The notes: a model not told the origin generated them from the letters alone. A stretch of 64,000 nucleotides of DNA from Rhodocyclaceae bacterium (GCA_023230455.1 JALNXH010000005.1:100753-164752), one strand, 5' to 3'. Positions 9,182 to 18,848 are shown, counted from the stretch's first letter. Translations and numbers: made by a program.

Positions 9182-9256
9182 TTTGCATTCCTCCCGTGTG
9201 CCGGATGCCATTGCATCCCGAGCGGAGTGTAGCTCCAACCCGATGCGTTGCCGGCC

Positions 9257-10525
9257 TCAGGCGTCGTTGCCCAGTTGCTGCACCCAGGCGATGGTTTGCG
9301 CCAGGCAAGAGGAGAGCGTGTTGAAGCTGGCGCGGCCGCCGAGGCGGGCCAGCAGGGCGGCGGTGCCGGGCATATCGTTGTCGTCGTAGCGCTCGGTCAG
9401 CGCCAGCAGTGTTCCGAGTTGGCCATCGTGGCGCGACAAGGCGAGGCGGACCTCCTGCGCGACGGCGATCTTGTCCAGGATGTCGGTCATCGGCATGCCC
9501 AGCGCCGCCGGCATCAGCGACATGAGTCCGACCAGGAAGGCCTGCTCGCGCAGCTCGGGGTGGGTGGGAAAGCCGATCGGTGCGAGCAATTCCATGAAGT
9601 AGCCGCGCAGCGCCGCATGCTGCATCAGCGGATTGGCGGCGATGCCGGCGCCCGAGGCGGAGTTGGCGAAGACCAGCAGTTGCAGCCAGCGCGCCAGTTG
9701 ACGGCGTCCCATCACGGTAATGGCGTGGCGCACCGAGGCGATTCGCGTGGTCATGCCGGCGCCGACCGAATTCACCAGCCGCAGAAGATTGACGGTCAAA
9801 CCAGGTTCGTGTTTGAACGCGGCTTCGAGCCGGGCCGCCTCGGCATCGGTGTTGACCAGATTGATGATGTTGAGCAAACCCTGGATCGAAGCGTCAAGCT
9901 TGCGGCCTTCGAGAATGACCGGCCTGTCGAAGTAATAGCCCTGGAAATAATCGAAACCGAGATCGACGCAGCGCTGTAGCATTTCCTGCGATTCGACGCG
10001 GCAGGCGACGAGTTTCCCCCCCGTGCCCTTGAGCCGGGCGACGATGGCTTTGAGTTCGGTTTCGGCCAGTACCTCGGTATCGACCTTGAGGTAGGCTGCC
10101 AGTGGGCGCAGGCGCGGCAGCGCCTCCATGGCCTTGTCGACGCCGGAGGCGGCAATTTCGTAACCGCGCTCGCGCAGCGCTTGGCAGCGGGCATCGACCG
10201 CATCGATGAGAATGTCCGCCGCCTGAATTTCCAGCACGACCACGCCCGGCGGCAGGAATTCGATGGCGTCGTCGGCCAGCAGGTCGCGGTCGACGATGAC
10301 GAAGGCACGACTGGTGCCGAGGGCGTCGGCCAGGCCGAGTTCGGCGAAGGCTTTGCAGACCACATCGGCCGTTGCGCCGCGCGCATCGCGAATTTCGGCA
10401 TGATTGTCGTGGCCGGAGCGGAACAACAGCTCGTAGCCGAAAAGAACCTGGGCACGGTCGAGGATGGGCTGCCGCCCGAGGAAGATCTCGGGTACCGCTT
10501 GCTCGGGCAGGGTATCGGCAGCCAT
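9257..10525 (-). CDS. EAL-HDOD signalling protein (YuxH-like)
   Basis: This 422-aa protein joins an EAL-type fold (about residues 10-205) to an HDOD domain (about 215-400). The EAL part carries ELLFR in place of the catalytic EAL/EVLxR signature and lacks a DDFGTG motif. It is therefore probably a non-catalytic c-di-GMP-sensing or protein-binding domain. HDOD domains lack the HD metal ligands and act in signalling. Proteins of this architecture have been linked to motility and biofilm control in other bacteria. ATG 10525 is chosen; a TTG at 10552 would extend it by nine residues. It is transcribed away from typA's end with about 85 bases between. Confidence 0.85.
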   Translation of the reverse strand: MAADTLPEQAVPEIFLGRQPILDRAQVLFGYELLFRSGHDNHAEIRDARGATADVVCKAFAELGLADALGTSRAFVIVDRDLLADDAIEFLPPGVVVLEIQAADILIDAVDARCQALRERGYEIAASGVDKAMEALPRLRPLAAYLKVDTEVLAETELKAIVARLKGTGGKLVACRVESQEMLQRCVDLGFDYFQGYYFDRPVILEGRKLDASIQGLLNIINLVNTDAEAARLEAAFKHEPGLTVNLLRLVNSVGAGMTTRIASVRHAITVMGRRQLARWLQLLVFANSASGAGIAANPLMQHAALRGYFMELLAPIGFPTHPELREQAFLVGLMSLMPAALGMPMTDILDKIAVAQEVRLALSRHDGQLGTLLALTERYDDNDMPGTAALLARLGGRASFNTLSSCLAQTIAWVQQLGNDA

Positions 10526-10609
10526 CGGGTGTGCGTTCTTCGGCGTTCGCAAACCGGGGCAGGATACGCTATACGCCGGAACCCGAAAACCCCGGCGGCC
10601 TAAGCGGCG

Positions 10610-12430
10610 TCAGGTCGTCGTGTCGTCGCGCGAGGCGCGGCGGCGATCGTGTTCCTTGAGGAAGCGCTTGCGCAAGCGGATCGACTTCGGCGTGATCTCG
10701 ACCAGTTCGTCGTCGTCGATGAACTCGACTGCCGATTCCAGGGTCAGCTTGATCGGCGTGGTCAGGCGCACCGCTTCATCGGTACCCGAGGCACGGACGT
10801 TGGTCAGTTTCTTGCCCTTGATCGGGTTCACCACCAAGTCGTTGTCGCGGGTGTGGATGCCGATGATCATGCCCTCATAGAGCTTGTCGCCGGGGCTGAC
10901 GAACATGCGGCCGCGGTCTTCCAGATTCCACAGCGCATAGGCCACGGCCTCGCCATTTTCCTGGGAAATCAGCACGCCGTTGTGGCGACCCGGCAGGTCG
11001 GGCTTGACCGGCTTGTAGTCGTCGAAGATGTGGCTCATCAGGCCCGAGCCGCGCGTCATGGTCATGAAGTCGGACTGGAAGCCAATCAGGCCGCGGGCGG
11101 GGATGTGGTATTCGAGGCGGGTGCGGCCCTTGCCGTCGGATTCCATATTGGTCAGTTCGCCGCGGCGGCGGCCGAGTTCTTCCATCACGCCGCCCTGATG
11201 GGCGTCTTCCAGGTCGATGGTGAGGTTCTCATAGGGCTCGCAGCGTTCGCCGTCGATGTCCTTGTACACCACGCGGGGTTTGCCTACGGCGAGCTCGAAG
11301 CCTTCGCGGCGCATGTTTTCCAGCAGAATGGTGAGGTGCAGTTCGCCGCGCCCGGAAACGCGGAACAGGTCCGAGTCGGCGGTGTCTTCGACGCGTAACG
11401 CGACGTTGGTCAGCAGTTCCTTGGTCAGCCGGTCGCGGATCTGGCGGCTGGTGACGAACTTGCCTTCGGTGCCGGCGAGCGGCGAGGAGTTCACCATGAA
11501 GTCCATGTTCAGCGTCGGCTCGTCCACGGTCAGCATCGGCAGGCCGACTGGATTGTCGCGGTCGCAGATGGTTAGGCCGATGCCGATGTCGTCGATGCCG
11601 GAAATGATGACGATGTCGCCGGCTTCGGCTTCGTCCACCGCTACCCGGTCCAGCCCCTGGAAACCGAGCACCTGGTTGATGCGGCCGGAGGCGACCTGGT
11701 CGCCGTGGTTCATCACCGTGACGAATTGGCCCGGCTTGATGCGGCCGTTGAGAATGCGGCCGACGCCGAGGCGGCCGGTGTAGGTGGAGTAGTCGAGCGC
11801 AGCCAGTTGCAGTTGCAGCGGGGCGTTGGGATCGCCGGAGGGCGCGTTTACGTATTCCAGCACGGTCAGGAACAGCGCGCGCATGTCGCTGGTTTCCTCG
11901 TCCAGGCGCAGCTTGGCGAAGCCGTTCAGCGCCGAGGCGTAGATGATCGGGAAATCAAGCTGTTCGTCTGTGGCGCCGAGCTTGTCGAACAGGTCGAAGG
12001 TCTGGTCTACCACCCAGTCGGCGCGAGCGCCGGGGCGGTCGATCTTGTTGATCACGACGATCGGTTTGAGGCCGAGGGCGAGCGCCTTCTTGGTAACGAA
12101 ACGGGTTTGCGGCATCGGCCCTTCGACCGCATCGACCAGCAGCAGCACGCCGTCCACCATGCCCAGCACGCGTTCGACTTCGCCGCCGAAGTCGGCATGG
12201 CCCGGGGTGTCGACGATGTTGATGTGGGTGCCTTCGAAATCGATGGCCGTGTTCTTGGCCAGAATGGTGATGCCGCGCTCCTTTTCCAGATCGTTGCTGT
12301 CCATCACCCGTTCGTCCACCTGCTGGTTTTCGCGGAAAGTACCGGACTGGCGCAGCAACTGATCGACCAGGGTGGTTTTGCCGTGGTCAACGTGGGCGAT
12401 AATGGCGATGTTTCGGAGGGCGCGGGACAT
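10610..12430 (-). CDS. typA: Ribosome-associated GTPase TypA/BipA
   Basis: TypA (BipA) is a translational GTPase of the EF-G family that binds ribosomes under stress and aids 50S assembly. The product begins MSRALRNIAIIAHVDHGKTT, giving the G1 P-loop (AHVDHGKT). DTPGHADFGGEVERV is the G3 motif and NKIDRPGA the G4 motif. The 606-aa length is normal. The reading frame stays open far upstream, but homology begins at ATG 12430. No strong Shine-Dalgarno is visible. It is divergent from the phosphorylase gene at 12542. Confidence 0.96.
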   Translation of the reverse strand: MSRALRNIAIIAHVDHGKTTLVDQLLRQSGTFRENQQVDERVMDSNDLEKERGITILAKNTAIDFEGTHINIVDTPGHADFGGEVERVLGMVDGVLLLVDAVEGPMPQTRFVTKKALALGLKPIVVINKIDRPGARADWVVDQTFDLFDKLGATDEQLDFPIIYASALNGFAKLRLDEETSDMRALFLTVLEYVNAPSGDPNAPLQLQLAALDYSTYTGRLGVGRILNGRIKPGQFVTVMNHGDQVASGRINQVLGFQGLDRVAVDEAEAGDIVIISGIDDIGIGLTICDRDNPVGLPMLTVDEPTLNMDFMVNSSPLAGTEGKFVTSRQIRDRLTKELLTNVALRVEDTADSDLFRVSGRGELHLTILLENMRREGFELAVGKPRVVYKDIDGERCEPYENLTIDLEDAHQGGVMEELGRRRGELTNMESDGKGRTRLEYHIPARGLIGFQSDFMTMTRGSGLMSHIFDDYKPVKPDLPGRHNGVLISQENGEAVAYALWNLEDRGRMFVSPGDKLYEGMIIGIHTRDNDLVVNPIKGKKLTNVRASGTDEAVRLTTPIKLTLESAVEFIDDDELVEITPKSIRLRKRFLKEHDRRRASRDDTTT

Positions 12431-12485
12431 TGGGGGGAACCTGTGGAATGATGCGCTGCAAAAAATGGTGCAGCGAAGGGCGCGC

Positions 12486-12494
12486 ATTCTAGCA
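12486..12494 (-). promoter_or_regulatory. Probable extended -10 promoter of typA
   Basis: On the minus strand TGCTAGAAT (extended -10, TGn plus TAGAAT) spans 12494 to 12486, about 55 bases upstream of the typA ATG. A poor -35-like TTCGGA lies 17 bases further upstream. Confidence 0.4.
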
Positions 12495-12541
12495 CGCGGC
12501 AGGTTCGCTCCGAAGGTGGAATTCTTAAGGGAGACAAATAG

Positions 12542-13297
12542 ATGCTTGCAGTAATCGGCGGCAGCGGCCTGACCCAGCTGGCCAATCTGGAGGTGGATCG
12601 GCGCGAGGTTGTGCGGACGCCCTATGGCGACCCATCCGGTGCGCTGACCTTCGGCCGCATCGGCACGCAAGGGGTGGTGTTCATCGCCCGCCACGGCTAC
12701 GGCCACACGATTCCGCCCCATCTGGTCAACTATCGCGCCAATATCTGGGCGCTGGTGCAGGCAGCGAAGGCGACGCGGATTGTTTCGGTGGCCTCGGTCG
12801 GCAGCATTCGCCGCGACCTGACGCCGGGCAGCCTGCTCATTCCGCACCAGATCATCGACTACACCTGGGGCCGGGAATCGACTTTTTTTCAGGGCGGAGA
12901 CGGCCAGGTGGTGCATGTGGACTTCACTCATCCCTATAGCGAAGGCGTGCGCGCCGAACTGCTGCGCGCTGCAGAGGCCGCCGGCGAGTCGGTCGGCGAG
13001 GGGGGGGTTTATGCCGCAACGCAGGGACCGCGGTTGGAAACCGCCGCCGAAATCGATCGTCTTGAGCGCGACGGCGCCGACATCGTCGGCATGACCGGCA
13101 TGCCCGAGGCGGTGCTGGCGCGCGAACTTGAAGTGCCCTACGCGGCGCTCTGCGTCGTCGCCAACTGGGCGGCCGGCCGCGGCGACAGCAGCGACGGCAT
13201 TCGCTTCCATGAACTCGAAGGTGTGCTGGAAGAATCCCTCGGCCGCGTACGCAACGTCCTTGCAGGTCTCTGTTCCGACGAATTCTGTCCATCTTGA
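12542..13297 (+). CDS. S-methyl-5'-thioinosine (or thioadenosine) phosphorylase
   Basis: This 251-aa enzyme belongs to the purine nucleoside phosphorylase/MTA phosphorylase family, which splits methylthio-nucleosides to base plus methylthioribose-1-phosphate. Family marks are GGSGL at the N-terminus, the HGYGHTIPPHLVNYRANI stretch, GPRLETAAEI and VGMTGMPEAVLARE. In Pseudomonas a close relative prefers methylthioinosine. I cannot tell the base preference here from sequence alone. The start has a good site (GGGAGA, eight bases upstream). A run of eight G lies at 13000-13007 within the frame. The gene is followed by def after seven bases. Confidence 0.87.
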   Translation: MLAVIGGSGLTQLANLEVDRREVVRTPYGDPSGALTFGRIGTQGVVFIARHGYGHTIPPHLVNYRANIWALVQAAKATRIVSVASVGSIRRDLTPGSLLIPHQIIDYTWGRESTFFQGGDGQVVHVDFTHPYSEGVRAELLRAAEAAGESVGEGGVYAATQGPRLETAAEIDRLERDGADIVGMTGMPEAVLARELEVPYAALCVVANWAAGRGDSSDGIRFHELEGVLEESLGRVRNVLAGLCSDEFCPS

Positions 13298-13304
13298 TGG
13301 CGTC

Positions 13305-13838
13305 GTGATCCGTCCAGTTTTGAAAATGGGCGACCCGCGTCTGCTGCGGGTTGCACGGCCGGTAACCGCCTTCGGTAGCGCCGAGCTTGACGCGCTGGTG
13401 GCCGACATGCTGGACACCATGCGCCATGAGGGCGGCGTCGGCCTTGCCGCGCCGCAGATCGGCGTCGACCTGCGCGTGGTGATCTTCGGTTTTGAGCACA
13501 ACGAACGCTACCCCGATGCGCCCTCGATACCCTTCACCGTATTGCTCAACCCGCGGCTGACACCCTTGTCCGACGAGGAAGAAGAAGGCTGGGAGGGCTG
13601 CCTTTCCGTCCCCGGCCTACGCGGCTGGGTGCCACGCAGGAAACGTTTGCGCTACAGCGGCATCGATCAGTTCGGCCACGCCCTCGAGCGCGAAGTCGAG
13701 GGTTTCCATGCGCGCGTTGTCCAGCACGAGTGCGACCATCTCGATGGCATTCTCTATCCCATGCGGATGCGCGACTTCAGTCGCTTCGGCTTCACCGACG
13801 TGTTGTTCCCCGAAGGTAGCGGCGTTCCCGACGATTGA
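13305..13838 (+). CDS. def: Peptide deformylase
   Basis: Peptide deformylase removes the N-formyl group from nascent proteins. All three active-site motifs are intact: GVGLAAPQ (residues 44-51), EGCLS (97-101) and HECDH (141-145), which supply the metal-binding Cys and two His plus the catalytic Glu. The length of 177 aa is normal. Start GTG 13305 gives MIRPVLKMGDPRLL, which matches relatives; ATG 13326 is an alternative. It follows the phosphorylase stop by seven bases and lacks the usual fmt partner, so it is probably one of several deformylases in the genome (inference). Confidence 0.93.
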   Translation: MIRPVLKMGDPRLLRVARPVTAFGSAELDALVADMLDTMRHEGGVGLAAPQIGVDLRVVIFGFEHNERYPDAPSIPFTVLLNPRLTPLSDEEEEGWEGCLSVPGLRGWVPRRKRLRYSGIDQFGHALEREVEGFHARVVQHECDHLDGILYPMRMRDFSRFGFTDVLFPEGSGVPDD

Positions 13839-13983
13839 CCTGGGTCAACGGCGATTGGGTTCGCTGCATTGTTCGGTAGCGGGTACCGCCGTGCATGCGA
13901 CAATTTCATTCGCCGGGTGCGCTCGAACCTCGAACGTCAGGGGTGGGCGGTGAACCAGTGGGGATGGCTATAACGGGTGGTAT

Positions 13984-15498
13984 GTGACAAAAATTCGAAT
14001 CAAACGATTGCGGCCGGAGACGGCCAACTTCGTCGCCTGGTTTGTGGTCGGGGTGCTCTCGTTGAGCCTGCTTATCTTCGGCTACGCGGGGATGACTATC
14101 AGCCAGGTCCGCGAGGAGTACGAAGAGCGCGCCGTTCAGACCACCTCCAACTTGGCGCTTGCGTTGGAGCGCGAAATTGCCGGCGTCGTCGCATCAAGCG
14201 ATATCGTTCTGCTGTCGGTGATTGACGAAGTGGCGCGGCAGCAGGCCGACGGCGGCATCGACGCGCGCATGTTGAACGCCTTCATTGAGCGACAGCGCTG
14301 GCGCTTTCCGTACATCGATGGCATTCGTCTGACCGACGCCCGGGGCGTTCTCCGCTACGGCAGCGAAGTGCGGGCGGATGCGCTGGTGGATATTTCGGAT
14401 CGTGAGCACTTCAAGACGTTGCGCGATAGAAACGAAAATGATCTGGTGATTTCCAAGCCGCAGCGAAGCCGCGCCAACAACAAGTGGGTCATCGTCTTCG
14501 CTCGCCGCATGAACAATCCGGATGGTTCGTTTTTCGGCATGGCCTTCATTCCGATCACAGTGAAGACCCTGACGCGGACGTTCTCCGAGATCCGCGTCCC
14601 GAAAAGCGGGGTAATCGCGCTGCGCGGCGAAGATATGGGACTCATCGCCCGTTACCCTGCGATGGTGGCGGAAGACCGGTATGTTGGACAGACGACCGTT
14701 TCACCGGAGTTTCGCGAACTGCTCGCTGCCGGCAAGCGCGAAGGAACGTTCCACGCCACCACGCCATTGGACAATATTCAGCGCGTGCTCTCGTTCCGCA
14801 AGGTGGCAGACTATCCGTTGTACCTGATCGTCGGTCGCGCCAAGGACGAATATCTAGACGAATGGAGGCGCACAGTCAGCAAATCGATCGCGATGCTGTC
14901 GCTGTTCTTTGTCATTACGCTGCTGTTGTCGCTGCTTGTGCTTCTCTATTGGAAAAAACTAACGCGGGCGACCGATTCGCTGGAGCGTATGGCCCATACC
15001 GATTTCCTTACCGGGCTGACGAATCGACGGGCATTTCTCGAAATCGCAGAACTTGAACTCGGCCGTGCCCGCCGCTACGGTAAACCGTTTTCGGTGCTGA
15101 TGCTCGACATCGATCACTTTAAAGCGATCAACGACAGTTACGGGCACGAGGTCGGCGACAAGGTCCTGCAAAAGCTGGCGATGCTTTGCCATGACGGGCT
15201 GCGCGAAGTCGATTGCATCGGCCGCTGGGGCGGCGAGGAGTTCGTCGTCCTGTTGCCGGAAACCGAGGCGGACAGCGCCGCGGAAGCCGCCGAGCGAATA
15301 CGTGTCGACGTGGCGAATAGCGAAATTGACACCGGTCTCAGCCTGCCGGTGAAGTTGACGCTGTCGATCGGACATGCCACGCTTTCGGCCGCCGACAAGA
15401 GCGTCGATGAACTGATCAACAAGGCTGACGAGGCCTTGTATCAGGCGAAAAATTCCGGCCGCAACAAGGTTGTCGCCTATACCTACAGCGGCGGTTGA
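13984..15498 (+). CDS. Membrane diguanylate cyclase with periplasmic sensor
   Basis: This 504-aa protein makes c-di-GMP from GTP in response to a periplasmic signal. A first membrane helix (about residues 17-39) is followed by a Cache-like periplasmic region, a second helix (about 300-322) and a GGDEF domain (about 340-500). The catalytic motif is RWGGEEF, an accepted active variant. REVD, five residues earlier, forms a canonical RxxD inhibitory site. The ligand is unknown. Start GTG 13984. It is convergent with the NrfJ-like gene, 20 bases apart. Confidence 0.9.
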   Translation: MTKIRIKRLRPETANFVAWFVVGVLSLSLLIFGYAGMTISQVREEYEERAVQTTSNLALALEREIAGVVASSDIVLLSVIDEVARQQADGGIDARMLNAFIERQRWRFPYIDGIRLTDARGVLRYGSEVRADALVDISDREHFKTLRDRNENDLVISKPQRSRANNKWVIVFARRMNNPDGSFFGMAFIPITVKTLTRTFSEIRVPKSGVIALRGEDMGLIARYPAMVAEDRYVGQTTVSPEFRELLAAGKREGTFHATTPLDNIQRVLSFRKVADYPLYLIVGRAKDEYLDEWRRTVSKSIAMLSLFFVITLLLSLLVLLYWKKLTRATDSLERMAHTDFLTGLTNRRAFLEIAELELGRARRYGKPFSVLMLDIDHFKAINDSYGHEVGDKVLQKLAMLCHDGLREVDCIGRWGGEEFVVLLPETEADSAAEAAERIRVDVANSEIDTGLSLPVKLTLSIGHATLSAADKSVDELINKADEALYQAKNSGRNKVVAYTYSGG

Positions 15499-15518
15499 GT
15501 CGCCCGCAATACCTTTGC

Positions 15519-15929
15519 TTACGGTGCGGCGGTCACCGCCACATGGCCGACGAACATCACCGACTCAAAGCTGCGCTTGAGCAGCTTGCTGTAGAAATTG
15601 GTCATCACGCTGCCGTCCTCATAGCGGATGCTGCTGCCCGGTTTGACGGCCATTTTCGGCGCCGCAATCCAGCGTATGTCCTTGCCCTCGACGACCTCGA
15701 TATAGGTGAATTCGTTGGCGTCGATCGACTGCTTCACTTTGCCCCGATGCGGCAGTTCGCGGGCGCTGGGAGCCTTGTCCGGCATCAGCATGTCCTGCAC
15801 CTGCTGCGGCGACGGATGGCCGGCGGGCGGCGCGGCCAGGGCGATCAGCGTCTGGGCGAACAGGAGTCCGCCGAATGCAGCGCAACGGCGCAGGAGTCGG
15901 GGCAGCGATTGGGGGGAAGGATTTGTCAT
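15519..15929 (-). CDS. NrfJ-like periplasmic protein
   Basis: This is a 136-aa exported protein with an N-terminal signal (a hydrophobic run ending near ALA-APP, residues 31-35). The mature part (KVKQSIDANEFTYIEV, DIRWIAAPKMAVKPGSSI, then NFYSKLLKRSFESVMFVG) resembles NrfJ-like OB-fold proteins found with cytochrome c nitrite reductases and other redox systems. Here no nrf genes are adjacent, so the role is open. The start ATG 15929 has AAGGA nine bases upstream. It lies 74 bases downstream of the helicase gene on the same strand. Confidence 0.7.
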   Translation of the reverse strand: MTNPSPQSLPRLLRRCAAFGGLLFAQTLIALAAPPAGHPSPQQVQDMLMPDKAPSARELPHRGKVKQSIDANEFTYIEVVEGKDIRWIAAPKMAVKPGSSIRYEDGSVMTNFYSKLLKRSFESVMFVGHVAVTAAP

Positions 15930-16003
15930 GATGCGGTTCCTTTGCGCGGCAGCGAGTGCGGTGATGTGGACGTGCGCCAGCATACCCGACGCCGTATCCG
16001 ATC

Positions 16004-17638
16004 TCAGGGCAGGCGTTGCAGCAGCGCTGCCGCCGCCTTCTCTTCGACCACCAGCACCAGTTTCATCATTGCCCGGCTGGCACCGACGAACAGCTTGCGC
16101 CGCGCCTTGTCGTCGAGTTCGGCGAAGTCGACCTCGGCGAGGATCACCGCCGGCGCGGCCTGGCCCTTGAAGCGATACACCGATTCGGTGAGCAGGTCGC
16201 CTTCCGCGTAGATCGGCTGGCCGAGCAGGTCGTAGCGGCCGCTGAAGGTCTTCAGCAAATTCGCTCCGAGTCTCTCCCGCTGGAGCAGTTGCGAGTTGTC
16301 GCGGCCGCGGTAGCTGAGAAGCGCCACGTCGCCCTTGCGGAAACCGGCCGAATAGCATTGGCGGACGGCTTCCTTCACCTGCTGCAACATCTCTTCGGCC
16401 GTGCGGTAGGTAAGGAATTCCACCTCGCTGCCGGCGAAGGGGGAGGCGGCTTCCATCGTTGCGCCGTCGTCCTGTAGGGCGTTGAGCAGTTTGACCACCG
16501 AGCGCGGGCAGCGGTAGTTGGCGCTGGCGTGCAGGCCGACCCAGCCGGGCAGGGCCACCGGCGGGCGGGCGTAGAGGTTTTGCATCGGATCTTCCAGCCA
16601 GAGCAGGCGGGCGTCGGGCCGCGCGTGGCGCAGCACTTGGTCGCGCCATACTTCGGGAAAATCCTGGCCCTCGTCGACGATCACCGCATCGAAGCGCAGG
16701 GCTTCGGCGACCGGCCGTTGCGCGGCCTCGGCGACGAGCCGCTCGAAGGCGTCGGGCCGGGTGAAGTCGGGGACTGCGCTCGCTGCGCGCAGCGCTTGCT
16801 CGCAGAGGGTGTGGAAGGTGCAGGCGAGGCCGCCGGCCGGCGCAATGGCGGAAAAATGATCGGCCAGCGGACGATTGAAACAAACATAGAGCGGACGTTT
16901 ACCCTCCGCGCAGGCGGCGCGGTATTCGGCCAGCGCCAGCTGGGTTTTGCCGGAGCCGGCGGTGCCGCTGACGCGCAGCCGGTATGGCGAGAAGTCGAGT
17001 TGCCGCGCCCAGTGCGCCAGCCCGCCGGATATCCGCGTCACCATCTCGCGCGCTTGGCCGAGCAGGGCGCTGACGTCGGCTTCGAGCTGGACAATGTCGC
17101 GCAGGAACTGATGTACCGGCCGTGCCTGCGCCTGTTCCTCGCCTTCGGCCAGGATCGCGCGGATGATCGACACCAGCCGCTCGCGGTTGGCCGCATCGAC
17201 CACGCGCTCCGGCGCGAGACCGGCGGTCAGCGGATTGCGCACCCGGTAATCGGGGCAGTAGAGCAGCGTATCGAGCTGCACTGCGGCGCAACCGGGGCGG
17301 GCGTGCAGTTTGCCGAGCAGGCCGTCGCGGCTGCGCGCCATCTGCACCGCCACCCGCTTGCTGCGGCCGCCGTAACGCTTTGCCAGGCCGTCGGCGGTTT
17401 CGTCGAGAAAGCCGCTCTTCTGTTCGATCATCAGCAGGTCGCCGGCGCGGTTGACGACGATGAAATCGATCTCGCCGTACATCGCAAAGCCGCGCTCGAT
17501 GTTGGTCCAGTGCACTGCGTGATACACCGTGTAGCCGGCCGGCAGTCCGGTTTCGAGCAGGGCCAGGGTTTCGATTTCGCGCTGCGCTGCGCCGCTGCGG
17601 GACAGTTCGCGCCAGCCGTCGGGAACGATATGGGCCAT
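16004..17638 (-). CDS. NERD-domain superfamily I helicase
   Basis: This 544-aa protein joins an N-terminal NERD nuclease-related domain (about residues 20-130, with EIDFIVVN and IEQKSG as likely metal-site residues) to a UvrD/Rep-like helicase. Walker A is GTAGSGKT, motif II is VDEGQDFPEVW, and the C-terminal motifs YRFKGQAAPAVI and LFVGASRAM are present. NERD-helicase fusions are scattered among bacteria, with proposed roles in DNA processing or defence; no specific role is established here. ATG 17638 is chosen, but no strong ribosome site is visible. The neighbouring genes do not suggest a function. Confidence 0.85.
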   Translation of the reverse strand: MAHIVPDGWRELSRSGAAQREIETLALLETGLPAGYTVYHAVHWTNIERGFAMYGEIDFIVVNRAGDLLMIEQKSGFLDETADGLAKRYGGRSKRVAVQMARSRDGLLGKLHARPGCAAVQLDTLLYCPDYRVRNPLTAGLAPERVVDAANRERLVSIIRAILAEGEEQAQARPVHQFLRDIVQLEADVSALLGQAREMVTRISGGLAHWARQLDFSPYRLRVSGTAGSGKTQLALAEYRAACAEGKRPLYVCFNRPLADHFSAIAPAGGLACTFHTLCEQALRAASAVPDFTRPDAFERLVAEAAQRPVAEALRFDAVIVDEGQDFPEVWRDQVLRHARPDARLLWLEDPMQNLYARPPVALPGWVGLHASANYRCPRSVVKLLNALQDDGATMEAASPFAGSEVEFLTYRTAEEMLQQVKEAVRQCYSAGFRKGDVALLSYRGRDNSQLLQRERLGANLLKTFSGRYDLLGQPIYAEGDLLTESVYRFKGQAAPAVILAEVDFAELDDKARRKLFVGASRAMMKLVLVVEEKAAAALLQRLP

Positions 17639-17726
17639 GGGGCAGATAGTCGGGGATGAAGTCGGGGCAGACGGTATCATCCCCCGCTCTTCGATTGGTT
17701 ACGTATCAGCGGGGGATTTTGGGTAG

Positions 17727-18848
17727 ATGAACGAGTTTCCGCAAATCCACTGGGACGAGGGCGGGGCGCCCCACGTTGCCCGCTGGCGCTCCGAGGGTGG
17801 CACGCCGCCGCCGCAACGGGTCGCGATCGCCGACGACCGCACCACCGCCGATGCTGCTTTTCGCCTGGCGTGCGAAGGCACGGCGCTGCTTTGGCGCGGC
17901 GACTTCCAGAACGCCCGCCAGCTGCTCCAGGCGCTGGCCCGCCGCGCCGAGCGCAAGCCGCGCAAGGCCGCGGCGACGCTGACCGAGGCCTTCCACCGGC
18001 ATCGCATGGCCCAAGCCCAGCGCGCACGCACCCTCGGCATGCTGCTGATTCCCTGCGCGGCCGACTACCGTATCCCCTTGCGCCGCGCGCCCGATATCGC
18101 GGCGGCCTGTAACGAGGCCTACGGCGAGCCGGCGGAGGACTTCGTCGTCTCGCTGCGCGAACTGCTGGGATTGATCGGCGCCCACGAGTGGCGCAAGAAG
18201 GGCGTGGACATTCCGGCCCTCGGCGCACGCATCCATCCGCACTACGGCGTGTTTTCGCCGGTGCGCGGCGAATATGTGGAGCTGGTGGCGCAGGCTGCGT
18301 TGCCCGCCGGGGTGCTGGCCTTCGACATTGGCACCGGCACAGGGGTGCTCGCCGCGCTGCTGGCCCGGCTTGGCGTAACGCGCGTGATCGCCACCGACAC
18401 CTCGCCGCGCGCCCTGGCCTGCGCCCGCGACAACATCGTCCGTCTCGGTCTGGGAAAACAGGTCGAGGTGGTCGAAGCCGACCTGTTCCCGCCCGGCCGG
18501 GCGGCGCTGGCGGTGTGCAACCCGCCCTGGCTGCCGGGGCGCCCCAGCTCGACGCTGGAACAGGCGGTGTACGACCTCGACAGCCGCATGCTGTTGGGTT
18601 TTATCAACGGCCTGAAAGACCATCTGGAGCCGGCCGGCGAGGGCTGGCTGATCCTCTCCGATCTCGCCGAACATCTCGGCCTGCGTACGCACCAGCAACT
18701 GCTCGACGCGATTGCCGCTGCCGGCTTGAAGGTGCTGGGCCGCGTCGATACCAAGCCGCGGCATCCACGCGCGGCAGATCGGAGCGACCCACTGCATGCG
18801 GCGCGGAAACTGGAATTGACTTCGTTGTGGCGGTTGGGGGTGATTTGA
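17727..18848 (+). CDS. Class I SAM-dependent methyltransferase, PrmC/HemK-like
   Basis: The 373-aa product has an N-terminal region of about 170 residues of unknown type, then a Rossmann-fold methyltransferase. Motif I is DIGTGTGVLAALLAR and motif IV is NPPW. NPPW/NPPY is found in enzymes that methylate amide or exocyclic amino nitrogens (PrmC-type, N6-adenine). The substrate cannot be assigned. The ATG at 17727 begins MNEFPQIHWDEGG. It is divergent from the helicase gene, and its 3' end abuts the left copy of the repeat that flanks the toxin-antitoxin cassette. Confidence 0.8.
   Translation: MNEFPQIHWDEGGAPHVARWRSEGGTPPPQRVAIADDRTTADAAFRLACEGTALLWRGDFQNARQLLQALARRAERKPRKAAATLTEAFHRHRMAQAQRARTLGMLLIPCAADYRIPLRRAPDIAAACNEAYGEPAEDFVVSLRELLGLIGAHEWRKKGVDIPALGARIHPHYGVFSPVRGEYVELVAQAALPAGVLAFDIGTGTGVLAALLARLGVTRVIATDTSPRALACARDNIVRLGLGKQVEVVEADLFPPGRAALAVCNPPWLPGRPSSTLEQAVYDLDSRMLLGFINGLKDHLEPAGEGWLILSDLAEHLGLRTHQQLLDAIAAAGLKVLGRVDTKPRHPRAADRSDPLHAARKLELTSLWRLGVI

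Noticed and set aside
10610..13501. A 963-aa protein spanning typA and the region beyond it on the minus strand
   Set aside because: Only the part from 12430 matches TypA. The rest is antisense to the phosphorylase and def genes and is open by GC bias.
13868..13906. CGGTA-GCGGG-TACCG hairpin downstream of def as a terminator
   Set aside because: The short stem has no following T run; it is not distinguishable from chance in this GC-rich spacer.
16004..17638. NERD helicase as part of a defence island
   Set aside because: No restriction, CRISPR, CBASS, retron or other defence gene lies beside it; the neighbours are an NrfJ-like protein and a methyltransferase of unknown target.
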